64,000 nt of DNA from Sandaracinaceae bacterium (GTDB taxonomy: Bacteria; Myxococcota_A; Polyangia; Polyangiales; Houyiibacteriaceae). The translations under genes were made by a program, and so were the position numbers. Positions within the stretch are counted from its first letter, which is position 1. Every line of letters starts with the position of its first letter. The notes below the pieces were generated by a model. It had not been told where the DNA came from. It worked only from the letters and a program-made list of their open reading frames with translations, and made no database searches. Of this stretch, positions 50,342 through 60,641 are shown in pieces. Where the stretch lies: the NCBI GenBank assembly GCA_016706685.1, contig JADJJE010000051.1:186001-250000 (forward strand), given 5' to 3'.

Positions 50342-51115
50342 GTGAGCCACGATCCGCCACCCCGCGCCACCTCCGCCACTCCCCCGTCGCCTGCGCCGGT
50401 CACGCTCGGCAGTGAGCGCGCGGCGGACCCCGTGGTGGAGCTGACGCGTCGCCTCGGTCACGCCTTCCGCGATCCGCGGCTGCTGCACGAGGCGCTCACG
50501 CACCGCTCGTATCACAACGAGCGCAAGGAGCGCGCGCCGCGCCACAACGAGCGGCTCGAGTTCCTGGGCGACGCCATCTTGGGCGCCGCGGTGACCGCGC
50601 TGCTGTACGAGAGCCTGCCGGACGTGCGCGAGGGCGAGCTCACCCGGAGGCGCGCCGAGCTGGTGTGCGAGAGCGGCCTGCACGCCGTGGCCGACGAGCT
50701 GAACCTGGGCGAGGCGCTGCTGCTCGGGAAGGGCGAAGAGAAGAGCGGCGGGCGCACCAAGCCGCGCCTGCTGGCCAGCGGGGTGGAGGCGTTGGTGGGC
50801 GCCGTGCATCAAGACGCGGGCTTCGAGGCGGCGGCGGCGCTGGTGAAGCGCCTGCTGGGGGCGCGCTTGAGTGACACGCGCGGCGAGCGCGACCACAAGA
50901 CGCTGTTCCAGGAGTGGGCCCAGCGGCACCGCGCGCTCACGCCGCGCTACGAGCTGCGCGAGACGGAAGGGCCCGACCACGCGCGGGTCTTCCGTGTGGC
51001 GCTGTTCCTGGGGGACGAGGCCTTCACCGAGGGCGAGGGCCGCTCGAAGACCGAGGCCGAGCAGGACGCGGCGCGCAGGGCCATGGCGGAGGCCGTGGGG
51101 CAGCAGTCTGGCTAG
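50342..51115 (+). CDS. rnc: Ribonuclease III
   Basis: A 257-residue double-strand RNA endonuclease with a GTG start and a Pro-rich leader of about 30 residues not usual in the family. The signature HNERLEFLGDAILGAAV is at 68-84 (Glu73 and Asp77 bind metal). The second metal residue is in the segment SGVEALVGAVHQDAG, where the standard is (L/A)EALIGA(I/V)xxD. The dsRNA-binding domain (about 180-255) is clear from DHKTLFQEWAQ, PRYELRETEGPDHARVFRV and SKTEAEQDAARRAM. It would process rRNA and structured RNA, including any long hairpins such as the foldbacks of this window, if these are transcribed. Confidence 0.92.
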   Translation: MSHDPPPRATSATPPSPAPVTLGSERAADPVVELTRRLGHAFRDPRLLHEALTHRSYHNERKERAPRHNERLEFLGDAILGAAVTALLYESLPDVREGELTRRRAELVCESGLHAVADELNLGEALLLGKGEEKSGGRTKPRLLASGVEALVGAVHQDAGFEAAAALVKRLLGARLSDTRGERDHKTLFQEWAQRHRALTPRYELRETEGPDHARVFRVALFLGDEAFTEGEGRSKTEAEQDAARRAMAEAVGQQSG

Positions 51116-51163
51116 CCCCATCCGGTGCTCGCCAGCCCGCTGACCTTGCGACATCATCGGCCC

Positions 51164-52132
51164 ATGCTTCGTCTCCGCGGATTGCTCGCGCCGCTCTCGC
51201 TGGGGCTCGCGCTCCTCGGTGGGCTGGGCGGGCTCGGTGGGCTGGGCGGGCTGTATCCGGAGGCCGAGGCGCAGCGGCGCCCCACGCGGTCGTCCAGCAT
51301 GCAGGCGCGGTCGTCGTCCATGCGCGCGAGCTCGTCCATGCGGTCGCGCTCGTCGTCCATGCGGCCACGCTCGTCCAGCATGCAGGCGCGGTCGTCCTCC
51401 ATGCGCGGCAGCTCGTCCAGCATGAGGGCGCGTGCCCGCCGCGCCAGCGCCGCCTACCGCCGCCAGGTGGTCCGTTGGCACGCGCGGCCCAGCGCCGAGG
51501 CCGTGGCCGCGTGGGAGGCGCAGACGCCGCCCCCGTTGGTGTTCCGGCCGGTGCGCTATCCGGGGGAGTACGCGCTGGTCCCCGACGCGCAGGGCCTGTT
51601 CAGCGAGTATCAGCTGCGCGCGGCGCGCAAGGCGTTCACCTATCGTGACGCGCTCACGCACGACGTGCACCCGCGCCTGATGCAGCTGGCTTACCGCATC
51701 GTGCGCGAGTTCCGCGTGCCGCACCTGTGGCTGATCAGCGGGTACCGCGACGGCAGCCGCACCAGCCGCCACGGGCAGGGGCGCGCCATGGACATCGTGG
51801 CGCCCGGGGTGAGCAACGCGCAGCTCGCGCGCTTCGCCCGGCGGCAGGGCTTCGCTGGGGTGGGCGAGTACCCCAACAGCGGCTTCGTGCACGTGGACAT
51901 CCGCGCCCGCAGCTATTTCTGGGTGGACTCCTCGCAGCCCGGCGGCCGCTCGCGGGAGCGGCAGGTGCGGCGCAGCGAGGCGCAGCGGGCCGACCGTGAG
52001 GCGCGCGCGCGCGGCGAGCAGGCCATCCCCGACGTGGTCGAGGTGGACGACAGCGAGGGCGACGAAGAGGCGGACGCCGATGACGCAGCAGACGGCGCGG
52101 ACGGTACGGACGGCGGTACACTGGCCCCGTGA
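51164..52132 (+). CDS. M15/YcbK-like peptidase with a repetitive N-terminal region
   Basis: A 322-residue exported protein with a signal peptide carrying a GLGGLGG repeat. Residues about 45-95 are low-complexity copies of SSSM followed by R or Q, encoded by 20-nt-scale repeats. The catalytic domain (about 150-260) resembles peptidase M15A/YcbK: LISGYRDGS, SRHGQGRAMDIVAPG with the zinc ligands H and D, and NSGFVHVDIR, the last ligand H. It probably trims peptidoglycan peptides. The last 60 residues are acidic (EEADADDAADGADGTDG). Its stop overlaps the GTG start of the kinase gene by three bases. Confidence 0.8.
   Translation: MLRLRGLLAPLSLGLALLGGLGGLGGLGGLYPEAEAQRRPTRSSSMQARSSSMRASSSMRSRSSSMRPRSSSMQARSSSMRGSSSSMRARARRASAAYRRQVVRWHARPSAEAVAAWEAQTPPPLVFRPVRYPGEYALVPDAQGLFSEYQLRAARKAFTYRDALTHDVHPRLMQLAYRIVREFRVPHLWLISGYRDGSRTSRHGQGRAMDIVAPGVSNAQLARFARRQGFAGVGEYPNSGFVHVDIRARSYFWVDSSQPGGRSRERQVRRSEAQRADREARARGEQAIPDVVEVDDSEGDEEADADDAADGADGTDGGTLAP
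51289..51430 (+). repeat. Imperfect tandem repeats coding Ser-Ser-Ser-Met motifs
   Basis: About 140 nt of repeated tcgtc-catgc-type units encode seven to eight copies of SSSM plus Arg or Gln. The repeat is in phase and can vary in length without breaking the reading frame. Confidence 0.6.
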
Positions 52133-54309
52133 CCAGCACACCCAACGACCGCATCGCCGAGCTGGCGCGCCAGGGGGACCACCGCGCTGCCGCCGCCCTC
52201 GCGCTCTCGGCCGGCGATGCGCAGCGCGCGGCGCAGCTGTTTGCGGACGTGTGGGACTGGCCTGCGGCGCAGCGCGCGGCCGTGAGCGCGGGGCGCCGTG
52301 ACCTGGCCTACCAGTACGCCATCGCGTCCAACGACGCGGGCGTGATTGCCCAGGCGCTCGAGGCGCTGCTCGGCGACGACCAGCAGTGCCTGCCCGCCGC
52401 CGAGTACGCGCGCAGCCGCGGGCGCCACCACGACGCGGCCCGCCTGCTCGAGTCTGCGGGCGATCTGGGCGCGGCCGCCGAGGCCTTCGTGGCCGCCGGC
52501 GAGCTGTTCGATGCGGCCCGCTGCCAGGAGTCTCGTGGCGAGTACCGCGAGGCCGGCAAGCTCTACGAGCTGCGCCTGAAGGACGCCCCGGACGACGCCC
52601 GCGCCGCCCTGCGTCTGGCCCGCATCCTGGCCAGCTTCGGGCGCTACAAGCCCGCCATCGCGGCGCTGCAGCGCGCGGAGGCCGACCCCGAGCAGGCCAC
52701 CGGCGCGCTGCGCATGATGGTCGCGTGCTTCGCGGCCCTGCAGATGGACGAGGCCGCCGGGCGCTGCCTCGAGCGGCTGGGCGCGCGCGAGCCCGGCGTG
52801 CCCGTGACGGTGCGCGCGTTCCTGGAGCAGCACTACGGCCACGGCGAGGGCCTGGCGGCGCTGCAGAAAGAGAGCGTGCAGGCCGAGCTGCTGGCCGGGC
52901 GCTACCGCACGCTGGAAGCGCTGGGCTCCGGCGCCACGGGCCGCGTGCTGCGCGCGCGTGACACCTTCTACGACCGCGAAGTGGCCATCAAGGTGCTCAC
53001 CATCGGCGGCGGCGAGCGTGGCCGCGATGCCTACGCGCGCTTCGCCCGTGAGGCGCGCATCGCCACCGCGCTCGACCACCCCAACATCGTGCGCGTCATG
53101 GAGTTCCACGCGGCAGGGCCCTTCCTGGTCATGGAGCTCATGGCGGGCGGCACGCTCGAGCGGCGCCTCCAGCCCCCGGGCAAGCGCTTGCCTCTCGACG
53201 TGGTGGCGCACGTGCTGCGTGGGCTCACGGCGGCGCTGCGCGCGGTGCACCAGCGCGGCATCACGCACCGCGACGTGAAGCCCGCCAACGTGTTCTTCGG
53301 GGCGACTGGCGAGGTGAAGCTGGGCGACTTCGGCGCGTCGCACCTGGCCGACCTGAGCGCCACGCTCACGTCGGCCATGGTGGGCACGCTGGCCTACATG
53401 GCGCCCGAGCAGGTGACCGGCGGCGGGCAGCCGAGCGCCGCCACGGACCTCTACGCGCTCGGCGTGGTGGCCTTCCAGATGCTGACCGGCACGCTGCCCT
53501 TCGCCGGGCCCGACTTCGTGACGCAGCACCTGAACGAAGCCCCGCCGCTAGTCTCACAGCGCGCGCCCGTGCTGGGCACACAGTACGACGCGCTCGTGAG
53601 CGCGCTGCTGATGAAGGACGCCGCCGCGCGCGTGCAGGACGCCAACGCGCTGCACGACTTGCTGGCTGCACTCCCATGGGTGGACCCCGAGACCGACGCG
53701 CTCGCCACGGCGTCGCCGGAGGCCCAGCGCGCGCGGGAGCTGGCCGCTGCGGCCACCGCCGCTGCGAGCGCGGCCGCCCAGGCTGCCTCGGGCGCCGCCA
53801 CGGTGGCCAGCGAGCGCTTCGTCCCCGTGGACTCCCGCTCGGCGGGCGGCCCCGTGAGCTCGGAAGCTCCGCCCCATCGCGGGGCGCTCGCACTGGCCGC
53901 CGCGCCTGCGCCCCCCGGAGCGCGCTTGCTGCGCGACACCCTGCTGGGCCGCGAGGTGTTGGTGCTGCCCGTGGACGCCGCGCGTGCCGCGCACCTCACC
54001 GCGCTGGCCGCCGCCGATCACCCCCACCTCCAGGCGGTCTTCGACGTGGACCCCGAGCGCGGCGAGGCCACACTCGAGCGCCCGCGTGGGGTGCCCCTCA
54101 CACAGCCCGTTCCGCCCGAGCATCACGCGCGCATCAAGGCCGAGCTGAGCGCCGCCTTGCACGCCCTGCACGAGCGCGGCCTCGCTCACGGTTCGCTCAC
54201 GCCCCAGCACGCGCTGCACGGGCCCGGGCGCGCCGTGCTGCTGCTGCCCAGCGCCCCGGGCGGCGACCCGGCCGACGACCTGCTGGCGCTCGAGCGGCTC
54301 TTCGCGTGA
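52129..54309 (+). CDS. Ser/Thr protein kinase with TPR-like N-terminus and degenerate second kinase-like region
   Basis: A 726-residue protein, GTG start overlapping the previous stop. Residues 1-250 are helical TPR-like pairs (for example AYQYAIASNDAGVIAQALEAL and EAAGRCLERLGAREP). The kinase domain follows: LGSGATGRVLRARDTFYDREVAIKVL (Lys288), HRDVKPANVFF (Asp near 381), GDFGASHLA, then APEQVTGG and ALGVVAFQMLTGTLPF. The middle has Ala/Ser-rich linkers. From about 605 a second kinase-like fold appears (LLGREVLVLPVDA, LHERGLAHGSLTPQHALH) in which the catalytic HRD is HGS and no DFG is present. It is probably a pseudokinase regulator. No N-terminal membrane helix was found. Confidence 0.85.
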   Translation: MTSTPNDRIAELARQGDHRAAAALALSAGDAQRAAQLFADVWDWPAAQRAAVSAGRRDLAYQYAIASNDAGVIAQALEALLGDDQQCLPAAEYARSRGRHHDAARLLESAGDLGAAAEAFVAAGELFDAARCQESRGEYREAGKLYELRLKDAPDDARAALRLARILASFGRYKPAIAALQRAEADPEQATGALRMMVACFAALQMDEAAGRCLERLGAREPGVPVTVRAFLEQHYGHGEGLAALQKESVQAELLAGRYRTLEALGSGATGRVLRARDTFYDREVAIKVLTIGGGERGRDAYARFAREARIATALDHPNIVRVMEFHAAGPFLVMELMAGGTLERRLQPPGKRLPLDVVAHVLRGLTAALRAVHQRGITHRDVKPANVFFGATGEVKLGDFGASHLADLSATLTSAMVGTLAYMAPEQVTGGGQPSAATDLYALGVVAFQMLTGTLPFAGPDFVTQHLNEAPPLVSQRAPVLGTQYDALVSALLMKDAAARVQDANALHDLLAALPWVDPETDALATASPEAQRARELAAAATAAASAAAQAASGAATVASERFVPVDSRSAGGPVSSEAPPHRGALALAAAPAPPGARLLRDTLLGREVLVLPVDAARAAHLTALAAADHPHLQAVFDVDPERGEATLERPRGVPLTQPVPPEHHARIKAELSAALHALHERGLAHGSLTPQHALHGPGRAVLLLPSAPGGDPADDLLALERLFA

Positions 54310-54382
54310 CCGCGGTGGCCCGCGCGATAGACCCACGCCCACCGTCCACAGGCTGCTAGCATCAGCGCCCCGAGCGACCACC

Positions 54383-54607
54383 ATGAGCACGCCCGAGCCC
54401 ACCACCGAGCCCCTCGCCAACGAGGACGAGACCGACGCCCCCGAAGCATCGCCAGGGCAGACGCGCCGCAGCATCTCGGAGTGGGCCGTGGTGCTGGCGC
54501 TCGCGGCGCTGATCGCGGCCGTGGCCTGGTCGCAGTTCGGGTCACTCTTCAACGCGTCCACGCAGGGCACCGAGCAGCCGAGCGCACCGGAGAACAACGA
54601 GCCATGA
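54383..54607 (+). CDS. Small single-pass membrane protein
   Basis: A 74-residue protein with an acidic, Pro-rich N-terminus (TPEPTTEPLANEDETDAP) and one helix (EWAVVLALAALIAAVAWSQFG). The stop overlaps the ATG of the amine-oxidase gene by four bases (ATGA), so the two are coupled. It may recruit or anchor the flavoprotein. No known family. Confidence 0.55.
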   Translation: MSTPEPTTEPLANEDETDAPEASPGQTRRSISEWAVVLALAALIAAVAWSQFGSLFNASTQGTEQPSAPENNEP

Positions 54608-55977
54608 GCAGCAGTGACCGAGACGTGGACGTGGTGGTGGTGGGTGGCGGCCTCTCGGGTCTCACCGCCGCGCGCAAGCTGATGGACGGCGGCGCCCGCG
54701 TGGTGGTGCTGGAGGCGCGCGACCGCGTGGGTGGGCGCACCTGGTCGAAGGACATCGGCGGCGCCACGTTCGACGTGGGCGGCCAGTGGATCGGGCCCGG
54801 ACAGAACCGGCTCGCCGCGCTCACCAAAGAGCTGGGCATCCGCACGTTCCCCACCTTCGACGACGGCAAGAAGGTGCTGGACCTGAACGGGAAGATCTCG
54901 GAGTACCGCAGCCAGATCCCGAACATCTCCATCCCCGCGCTGCTGCAGATGCAGGCGGCGCTCACGCTGCTGGACCGCGAGCAGAAGCGCGTGCCCGCGC
55001 GTGACCCGCTGAGCGCCCCAGGCGCGAGCGAGCTCGACCGCGCCACCCTGGACTCGTTCCGCCGCAAGTTCGTGAAACTCGAGAGCGTGAACGGGCTGCT
55101 GGACGTGGCCGTGCGCGTGATCTTCGGCGCCGAGGCCGGCGAGATTGGCCTGCTCTACTTCCTGGCCTACCTCAACGCGGGCGGCGGCCTGCTCAAGTTG
55201 GCCGAGATCCGCGGCGGCGCGCAGCAAGACCGCTTCGTCGAGGGCGCCCAGAGCGTGTCCAAGCGCCTGGCCGCGAAGCTGGGCGACGCGGTGGTGCTGA
55301 GCGCGCCCGTCTCGCACGTTCGCCAGCGCGGCGGCAGCGTGGAGGTGGTCAGCGCGCAGGGCACCTTCCGCGCCTCAGCGCTGCATCGTGGCCATCCCGC
55401 CTGCGCTCGCGGGACGCATCGAGTACGACCCGCTGCTGCCCGGCCGGCGCGATCAGCTCACGCAGCGCATGCCGATGGGCAACACCGTAAAGGTGCTGGC
55501 CACGTACAAGACGGCGTTCTGGCGCGAGCGCGGCTACTCGGGCGAGGTGGTCAGCACCACGGGCCCCATGAGCGTGGTCTTCGACAACACCTCGCACGAC
55601 GGCAAGGTGCCCATGCTGCTGGGCTTCGTGGTGGCCAAGCACGCGCGGGGCTGGTCGGAGAAGCCGGAGGCGCAGCGCCGCGCGCTCATCACGGACTCGC
55701 TGGTGCGCTACTTCGGCACGGACGCGGCCGACATCGACACGCTGACCGAGCAGGACTGGTCCACCGAAGCCTACAGCCGCGGCTGCCCGGTGGGGGTGCT
55801 CGGGCCCGGGAGCTACGACACCTGCGGCGACGCGCTGCGTGAGCCCTGCGGTGGCATCCACTGGGCGGGCACCGAGACGGCCACGGAGTGGACCGGCTAC
55901 CTCGAAGGCGCCATCCAGGCCGGCGAGCGCGCGGCCCAAGAGGTGCTGGTCGTGCTGGGCAGCGGGCGTGACGCCAC

Positions 55978-55981
<4 letters not shown>
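54604..55981 (+). pseudogene. Flavin amine-oxidase-like protein, frameshifted
   Basis: Two overlapping frames make one flavoprotein. The first frame runs MSSSDRDVDVVVVGGGLSGLTAARKLMDGGARVVVLEARDRVGGRTWS with a complete FAD-binding GxGxxG and R-x-G-G-R, then GGQWIGPGQNRLAALTKELG, up to FRASA near 55378. The second starts with CIVAIPPALAGRIEY and continues through LTQRMPMGNTVKVLATYKTAFWRERGYSGEV to the end, GGIHWAGTETATEWTGYLEGAIQAGERAAQEVL, which holds the FAD-binding C-terminal motif. Removing one C at about 55373-55375 would join them (FRAQRCIVAIPP), giving about 458 residues of the monoamine-oxidase family. It overlaps the downstream transporter by four bases (ATGA). Confidence 0.75.
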
Positions 55982-57282
<1,301 letters not shown>

Positions 57283-57336
57283 TCCTTGACGAGCCCGGGT
57301 CGGGAGCTACACTCGCCGGCCTTCCCGAGGAATCCA

Positions 57337-57498
57337 ATGCGTGATTTGATCAAACTGAGCTGTGAAGAGTGTGGTCGCGACAACTACACCACCGACAAGA
57401 ACAAGCGCACGATGCCCGAGAAGTTCAAGATCTCGAAGTTCTGCGGCAAGTGTCGGAAGCACACGTCGCACAAAGAAGGCAAGATCAGCAAGGGCTGA
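57337..57498 (+). CDS. rpmG: 50S ribosomal protein L33
   Basis: A 53-residue L33: MRDLIKLSCEECGRDNYTT, TDKNKRTMPEKFKISKFCGKCRKHTSHKEGKISKG. Both zinc-ribbon pairs (CEEC and CGKC) are present, so this is the C+ form. The ATG at 57337 is chosen by family length. It is preceded by an AGGAAT box. It is alone here, without the usual rpmB or secE/nusG neighbours. Confidence 0.92.
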   Translation: MRDLIKLSCEECGRDNYTTDKNKRTMPEKFKISKFCGKCRKHTSHKEGKISKG

Positions 57499-57576
57499 TC
57501 GGGTGCGCCCTTCGGGGTGCACACCCGCTCTCGGACACAGGGCCTGCCGCACTTCGCGGCGAGGCCCGTTTCGCGT

Positions 57577-58182
57577 TCACAGCTCCGGGGAGCCAGGGCC
57601 CATGACGGTGTCGCCGATGCGCACGCCCGTGTAGACCACCGCTAGGTAGACCAGGTCGGTGGCGCCGGGGAGCGCTTCAATCTCGTGGGCCGTGCCGCCT
57701 GGCCGCGTGACCACCTCGCCAGGACCGGCGACGGTGCCGGTGTGGGTCTCCACGCAGTGGCCCTGCAGGATGAGCACGTGCTCGTCGCCCAGGTGCTCGT
57801 GGTGTGGAAACGCGGTCCCAGGGCCGATGCGCACGAAGCCCGTGATGGCGTTCTGCACCGCCGGCCCGCCGCTGATGTGGCGCAGCGCGATGTCCAGCCC
57901 CGGGAAGGGCCCCGGCTCGAAGGGCTCGGGTTCGTCCAGCCCGTCCAGCAGCTCTTGGGCGGTGGCGTGGTCCACGTCCATGAGCGCGGCCAGCGGCTCG
58001 GTGAAGCGGTAGAGGCGGCCGCGCAGGGGGGCGCGCGTCAGCAGGTCACGCAAGCCGCGGGGGGCCGGGCGGCTCGCGTCGGACGCCAGGGCGTCCAGCA
58101 GGGCGGCCCCGAAGCGCTCGTCCTCCACGGGCAGGTCGAGCGCGCTCGAACTCGGGCTGTCGTGGTCTCTCTGCTGGCTCAT
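57577..58182 (-). CDS. ChrR-like cupin anti-sigma factor
   Basis: A 201-residue protein. The C-terminal cupin holds FPHHEHLGDEHVLILQGH with His127, His128, His130 and Glu134, the zinc-binding set of ChrR-type cupins, and PGEVVTRPGGTAHEI. The N-terminal half (FGAALLDALASDASRPAPRGLRDLLTRA) could be the sigma-binding helix bundle. ChrR-type anti-sigma factors hold an ECF sigma and release it on oxidative (singlet-oxygen) stress. Its start overlaps the ECF sigma stop by four bases, so both are co-expressed. No typical N-terminal HxxxCxxC motif is seen; the mechanism may differ from Rhodobacter ChrR. Confidence 0.8.
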   Translation of the reverse strand: MSQQRDHDSPSSSALDLPVEDERFGAALLDALASDASRPAPRGLRDLLTRAPLRGRLYRFTEPLAALMDVDHATAQELLDGLDEPEPFEPGPFPGLDIALRHISGGPAVQNAITGFVRIGPGTAFPHHEHLGDEHVLILQGHCVETHTGTVAGPGEVVTRPGGTAHEIEALPGATDLVYLAVVYTGVRIGDTVMGPGSPEL

Positions 58183-58727
58183 GGCTCGCCTCCAGCATGG
58201 TCCAGCTCCACGCGCAGCGCCCGCAGGCCAGCGGCAGCGCGCGACTTCACGGTGCCGAGCGGGATGCCCAGCTCCTCCGCGATCTCGCTGGTGGTGAGCC
58301 CCTGGAAGTACGCCAGCTCCAGCACGGCGCGCGGAGCGTCGGGCAGGCCGCCGAGGCGCACCCGCAGGCGTGCCCCATCCAGGTTGGCGTCGGGCGCGGG
58401 CGAGGGGCTCACGCGCTCGGGCTGCTCGTTGGTCACCCGCTCCCGCCGCACGCGCGCAGACCGGAGGCGGTCGATGGCTCGCGAGCGCGCCCGCATCAGC
58501 AGCCAGGTGCGCACGCTGCCGCGTCGCGGGTCGTAGTCCCCGGCGCGCTCCAGCACCTCCACGAACACGTCGTGGAGCAGGTCCTGCGCCTCGCTCTCCT
58601 GGCGCAAGATGCTCACGAGCACCCCGTAGACCACGTCGCCATGGGTGTCGTACAGGCTGGCCAAGGCCTCGCGGTCTCCGCGCGCGATGCGCCGGAGCGC
58701 CTCGGCCTCGCGTGACTCGTCCAACAT
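58179..58727 (-). CDS. ECF-type RNA polymerase sigma factor
   Basis: A 182-residue sigma factor with region 2 (LYDTHGDVVYGVLVSILRQESEAQDLLHDVFVEVLERAGDYDPRRGSVRTWLLMRARSRAIDRLR) and region 4 (LPDAPRAVLELAYFQGLTTSEIAEELGIPLGTVKSRAAAGLRALRVEL). No region 3 or extra domain. The pairing with a cupin anti-sigma places it near the ECF11 (RpoE-ChrR) group. It starts 49 nt past the stop of the TPR gene, all on the minus strand, so it may belong to the same transcript as the DUF4331 genes. Confidence 0.88.
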   Translation of the reverse strand: MLDESREAEALRRIARGDREALASLYDTHGDVVYGVLVSILRQESEAQDLLHDVFVEVLERAGDYDPRRGSVRTWLLMRARSRAIDRLRSARVRRERVTNEQPERVSPSPAPDANLDGARLRVRLGGLPDAPRAVLELAYFQGLTTSEIAEELGIPLGTVKSRAAAGLRALRVELDHAGGEP

Positions 58728-58776
58728 GCCGAGATGATGCCGGCCCCTTTATCCAACGGCAACGCTTCTTCTCGGG

Positions 58777-60018
58777 TCATGGGCAGTCCTGTGCAGCCAG
58801 CTCGGCCGCCAAGAGCGGGTGCGTGGCGCCGAGGGGCTGCGCCGCGTGAGCCAGCGCACACGTGCCCTGCTGGTCCCCACGCGCCTCGGCCGCCGCCAGC
58901 GCCAGCCGGTACGAGCGCGGGTTGGGGCGTGCGGTCAGCAGCTCGTCGGCCAGCGAGGAGGCCTCTTCCCCGTGCATGGGCCCGTGCGCCAACGCGAACT
59001 CGAGGGCGTGATCCAGGAAGGCCGCCCGATGGCGCGCCAGCAGCGCGCGGTAGTGCTCGCCCGCCAGCGCCACCAGCTCGGCGCGCAGCGGCGCTTCGGG
59101 GGTCAGGGAGGCCAGCCGCGACGCAGGCTCCGGGTCTTCGGAGGCGAGCGCCTTGGTCAGCCGTGCACGCGCCGAGGCCACGTCGCCGCGCTCGGCCTCG
59201 AGCTCCGCCAGGTGGACGGCGGCCCGCACGAAGCCCGGCACCAGGCGCAGCGCCTCGCGGTAGTGACGCTCGCCCGCGTCGAGGTCGCCCGCGTGCTCGG
59301 CGGCGAGCACTCCGCGCTGGAACGCGATCTGCGCGATGGGCAGCGGCGACACGTCGGGCGTGGACTCCATGGCGCGCCCCAGCAGGCGGTCCGCTTCGGC
59401 CAGCTGGCCGAGCGCAGCCAGCGCGGCGGCGTGGTCCACCAGCTGCCGCATGTTCGGGCGCTGCCGGGCGCTCGCCGCGCGCCGGTCTGCGATGGCGCGC
59501 AGCACGCTGGGCTCGGCGCCGAGCGCCAGCGTGATGGTGTCGCGCTCACGCTGCACCACGTCGAGCGGGGCCCCCTGCGCGAGTGCCTGGTCGAGGCGGG
59601 CGAGCGCCTCGGGGAAGCGGTGCAGCGCAGCCAGCGTGCTGGCCTCCAGCAACAGCTCGTCCACGTGCGGCACGCTGGGCCGCCCCTCGCGCGCAGGCTG
59701 TCGGTGCTGCGCGAGCACGAGCGCCGCGTCCAGGTCGCTCACCGCGCCGGTGAAGCGCGCCCGCTCCAGCAAGTGGCCCACCAGCGCCGCGCGCAGGTCG
59801 CGCAGGCGCGGCTGCCTCTCGAGGGCCGCGCGTGCGCCGTCGATCTGCGCGCTGAGGTTGGACAGCGCCAGCGGCCCGGGGGTGTACACCCGGTGCGGTC
59901 CCTCGGGGCGCTCTTCGTTCGCCACGACCCGCAGCGACGCCCCGAGCAGCAGCCCGAGCAGGCCAGCCACGGCCCAGAAGCGCAGCGTGCGGCGCACGAA
60001 GAGGGCCCGCGAGTCCAT
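58777..60018 (-). CDS. TPR-repeat protein, membrane anchored
   Basis: A 413-residue protein: N-terminal helix RFWAVAGLLGLLLGASLRVV (about 13-32), then at least six helical repeats of 34-45 residues, for example VDELLLEASTLAALHRFPEALARLDQAL, LVDHAAALAALGQLAEADRLLGRAME, VLAAEHAGDLDAGERHYREALRLVPGF and AVHLAELEAERGDVASARARLTKAL. It should present TPRs on the periplasmic side. The start overlaps the last base of the DUF4331-like stop, so it is co-translated. Probably it scaffolds or counts the DUF4331 proteins. Confidence 0.75.
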   Translation of the reverse strand: MDSRALFVRRTLRFWAVAGLLGLLLGASLRVVANEERPEGPHRVYTPGPLALSNLSAQIDGARAALERQPRLRDLRAALVGHLLERARFTGAVSDLDAALVLAQHRQPAREGRPSVPHVDELLLEASTLAALHRFPEALARLDQALAQGAPLDVVQRERDTITLALGAEPSVLRAIADRRAASARQRPNMRQLVDHAAALAALGQLAEADRLLGRAMESTPDVSPLPIAQIAFQRGVLAAEHAGDLDAGERHYREALRLVPGFVRAAVHLAELEAERGDVASARARLTKALASEDPEPASRLASLTPEAPLRAELVALAGEHYRALLARHRAAFLDHALEFALAHGPMHGEEASSLADELLTARPNPRSYRLALAAAEARGDQQGTCALAHAAQPLGATHPLLAAELAAQDCP

Positions 60019-60641
60019 CAGTTGGGCCCTGCCAGGAAGGGGAAGACCTCGGCCGAGTGGTCGCCTGCGTCGCCGGTCACGAGGTCGTCGATGCCCGTGA
60101 GCGTCCCGGCCGCGAGCACGCTGAAGCTGCGCTCCACCACGTCGTCGTTGGGGGTGCGGCCGCCGCAGCCGCCCATGCCGGCGGTGAGCGCGCCCACCAC
60201 CTCGCCCTCGAGGCCCAGGTAGACGCCGCACGTACCGGACGCTGTGTTCACGTAGAGGCGGTCGTCCAGCAGGATGTCCGCCAGCGCGTCATAGCGGTCG
60301 GCGCCGCTGGCTTCGGCCAGCAGCTGGTCCCCGCACACGCCGTTGAGCGCGTCCAGGATGCCGAGGCTGGTGGTCACCTCGGGTGCGAAGCTCGCCCAGG
60401 TGGCGGGCAGCGCCTGGTTGTAGCGGTCACGGGCCTCGTTGCGCTCGGGCAGCGTGGCGGCGAAGGTGGCCACCAGCGCGGTGCTGATGGCCGGGCGGCC
60501 GGCGCGGTCGATCTGTGCTCCGAGCAAGGGCCGCGCGTCGGCGCCCAGCGGCGCGGGGCCACCGTCACCGCCACAGCCCGTGGCGCCGAGTGCCAGCAGC
60601 AGGGCCACGCCGAGTGTGGATGTCGAGAAGCGGGGGCTCAT
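60018..60641 (-). CDS. DUF4331-like lipoprotein (second of pair)
   Basis: A 207-residue lipoprotein (signal ends GATGC, Cys near 23). The mature part starts with GAQIDRAGRPAISTALVATF and ends with CGGRTPNDDVVERSFSVLAAGTLTGIDD.. and HSAEVFPFLAGPN. RAGRPA(I/V)STxL and the closing GRTPxDDV(V/I)..., FPYLxxPN are the C-terminal hallmarks of DUF4331 proteins. It seems to be the C-terminal half of that domain as an independent protein. It overlaps the preceding gene by four bases and the next by one. Confidence 0.8.
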   Translation of the reverse strand: MSPRFSTSTLGVALLLALGATGCGGDGGPAPLGADARPLLGAQIDRAGRPAISTALVATFAATLPERNEARDRYNQALPATWASFAPEVTTSLGILDALNGVCGDQLLAEASGADRYDALADILLDDRLYVNTASGTCGVYLGLEGEVVGALTAGMGGCGGRTPNDDVVERSFSVLAAGTLTGIDDLVTGDAGDHSAEVFPFLAGPN

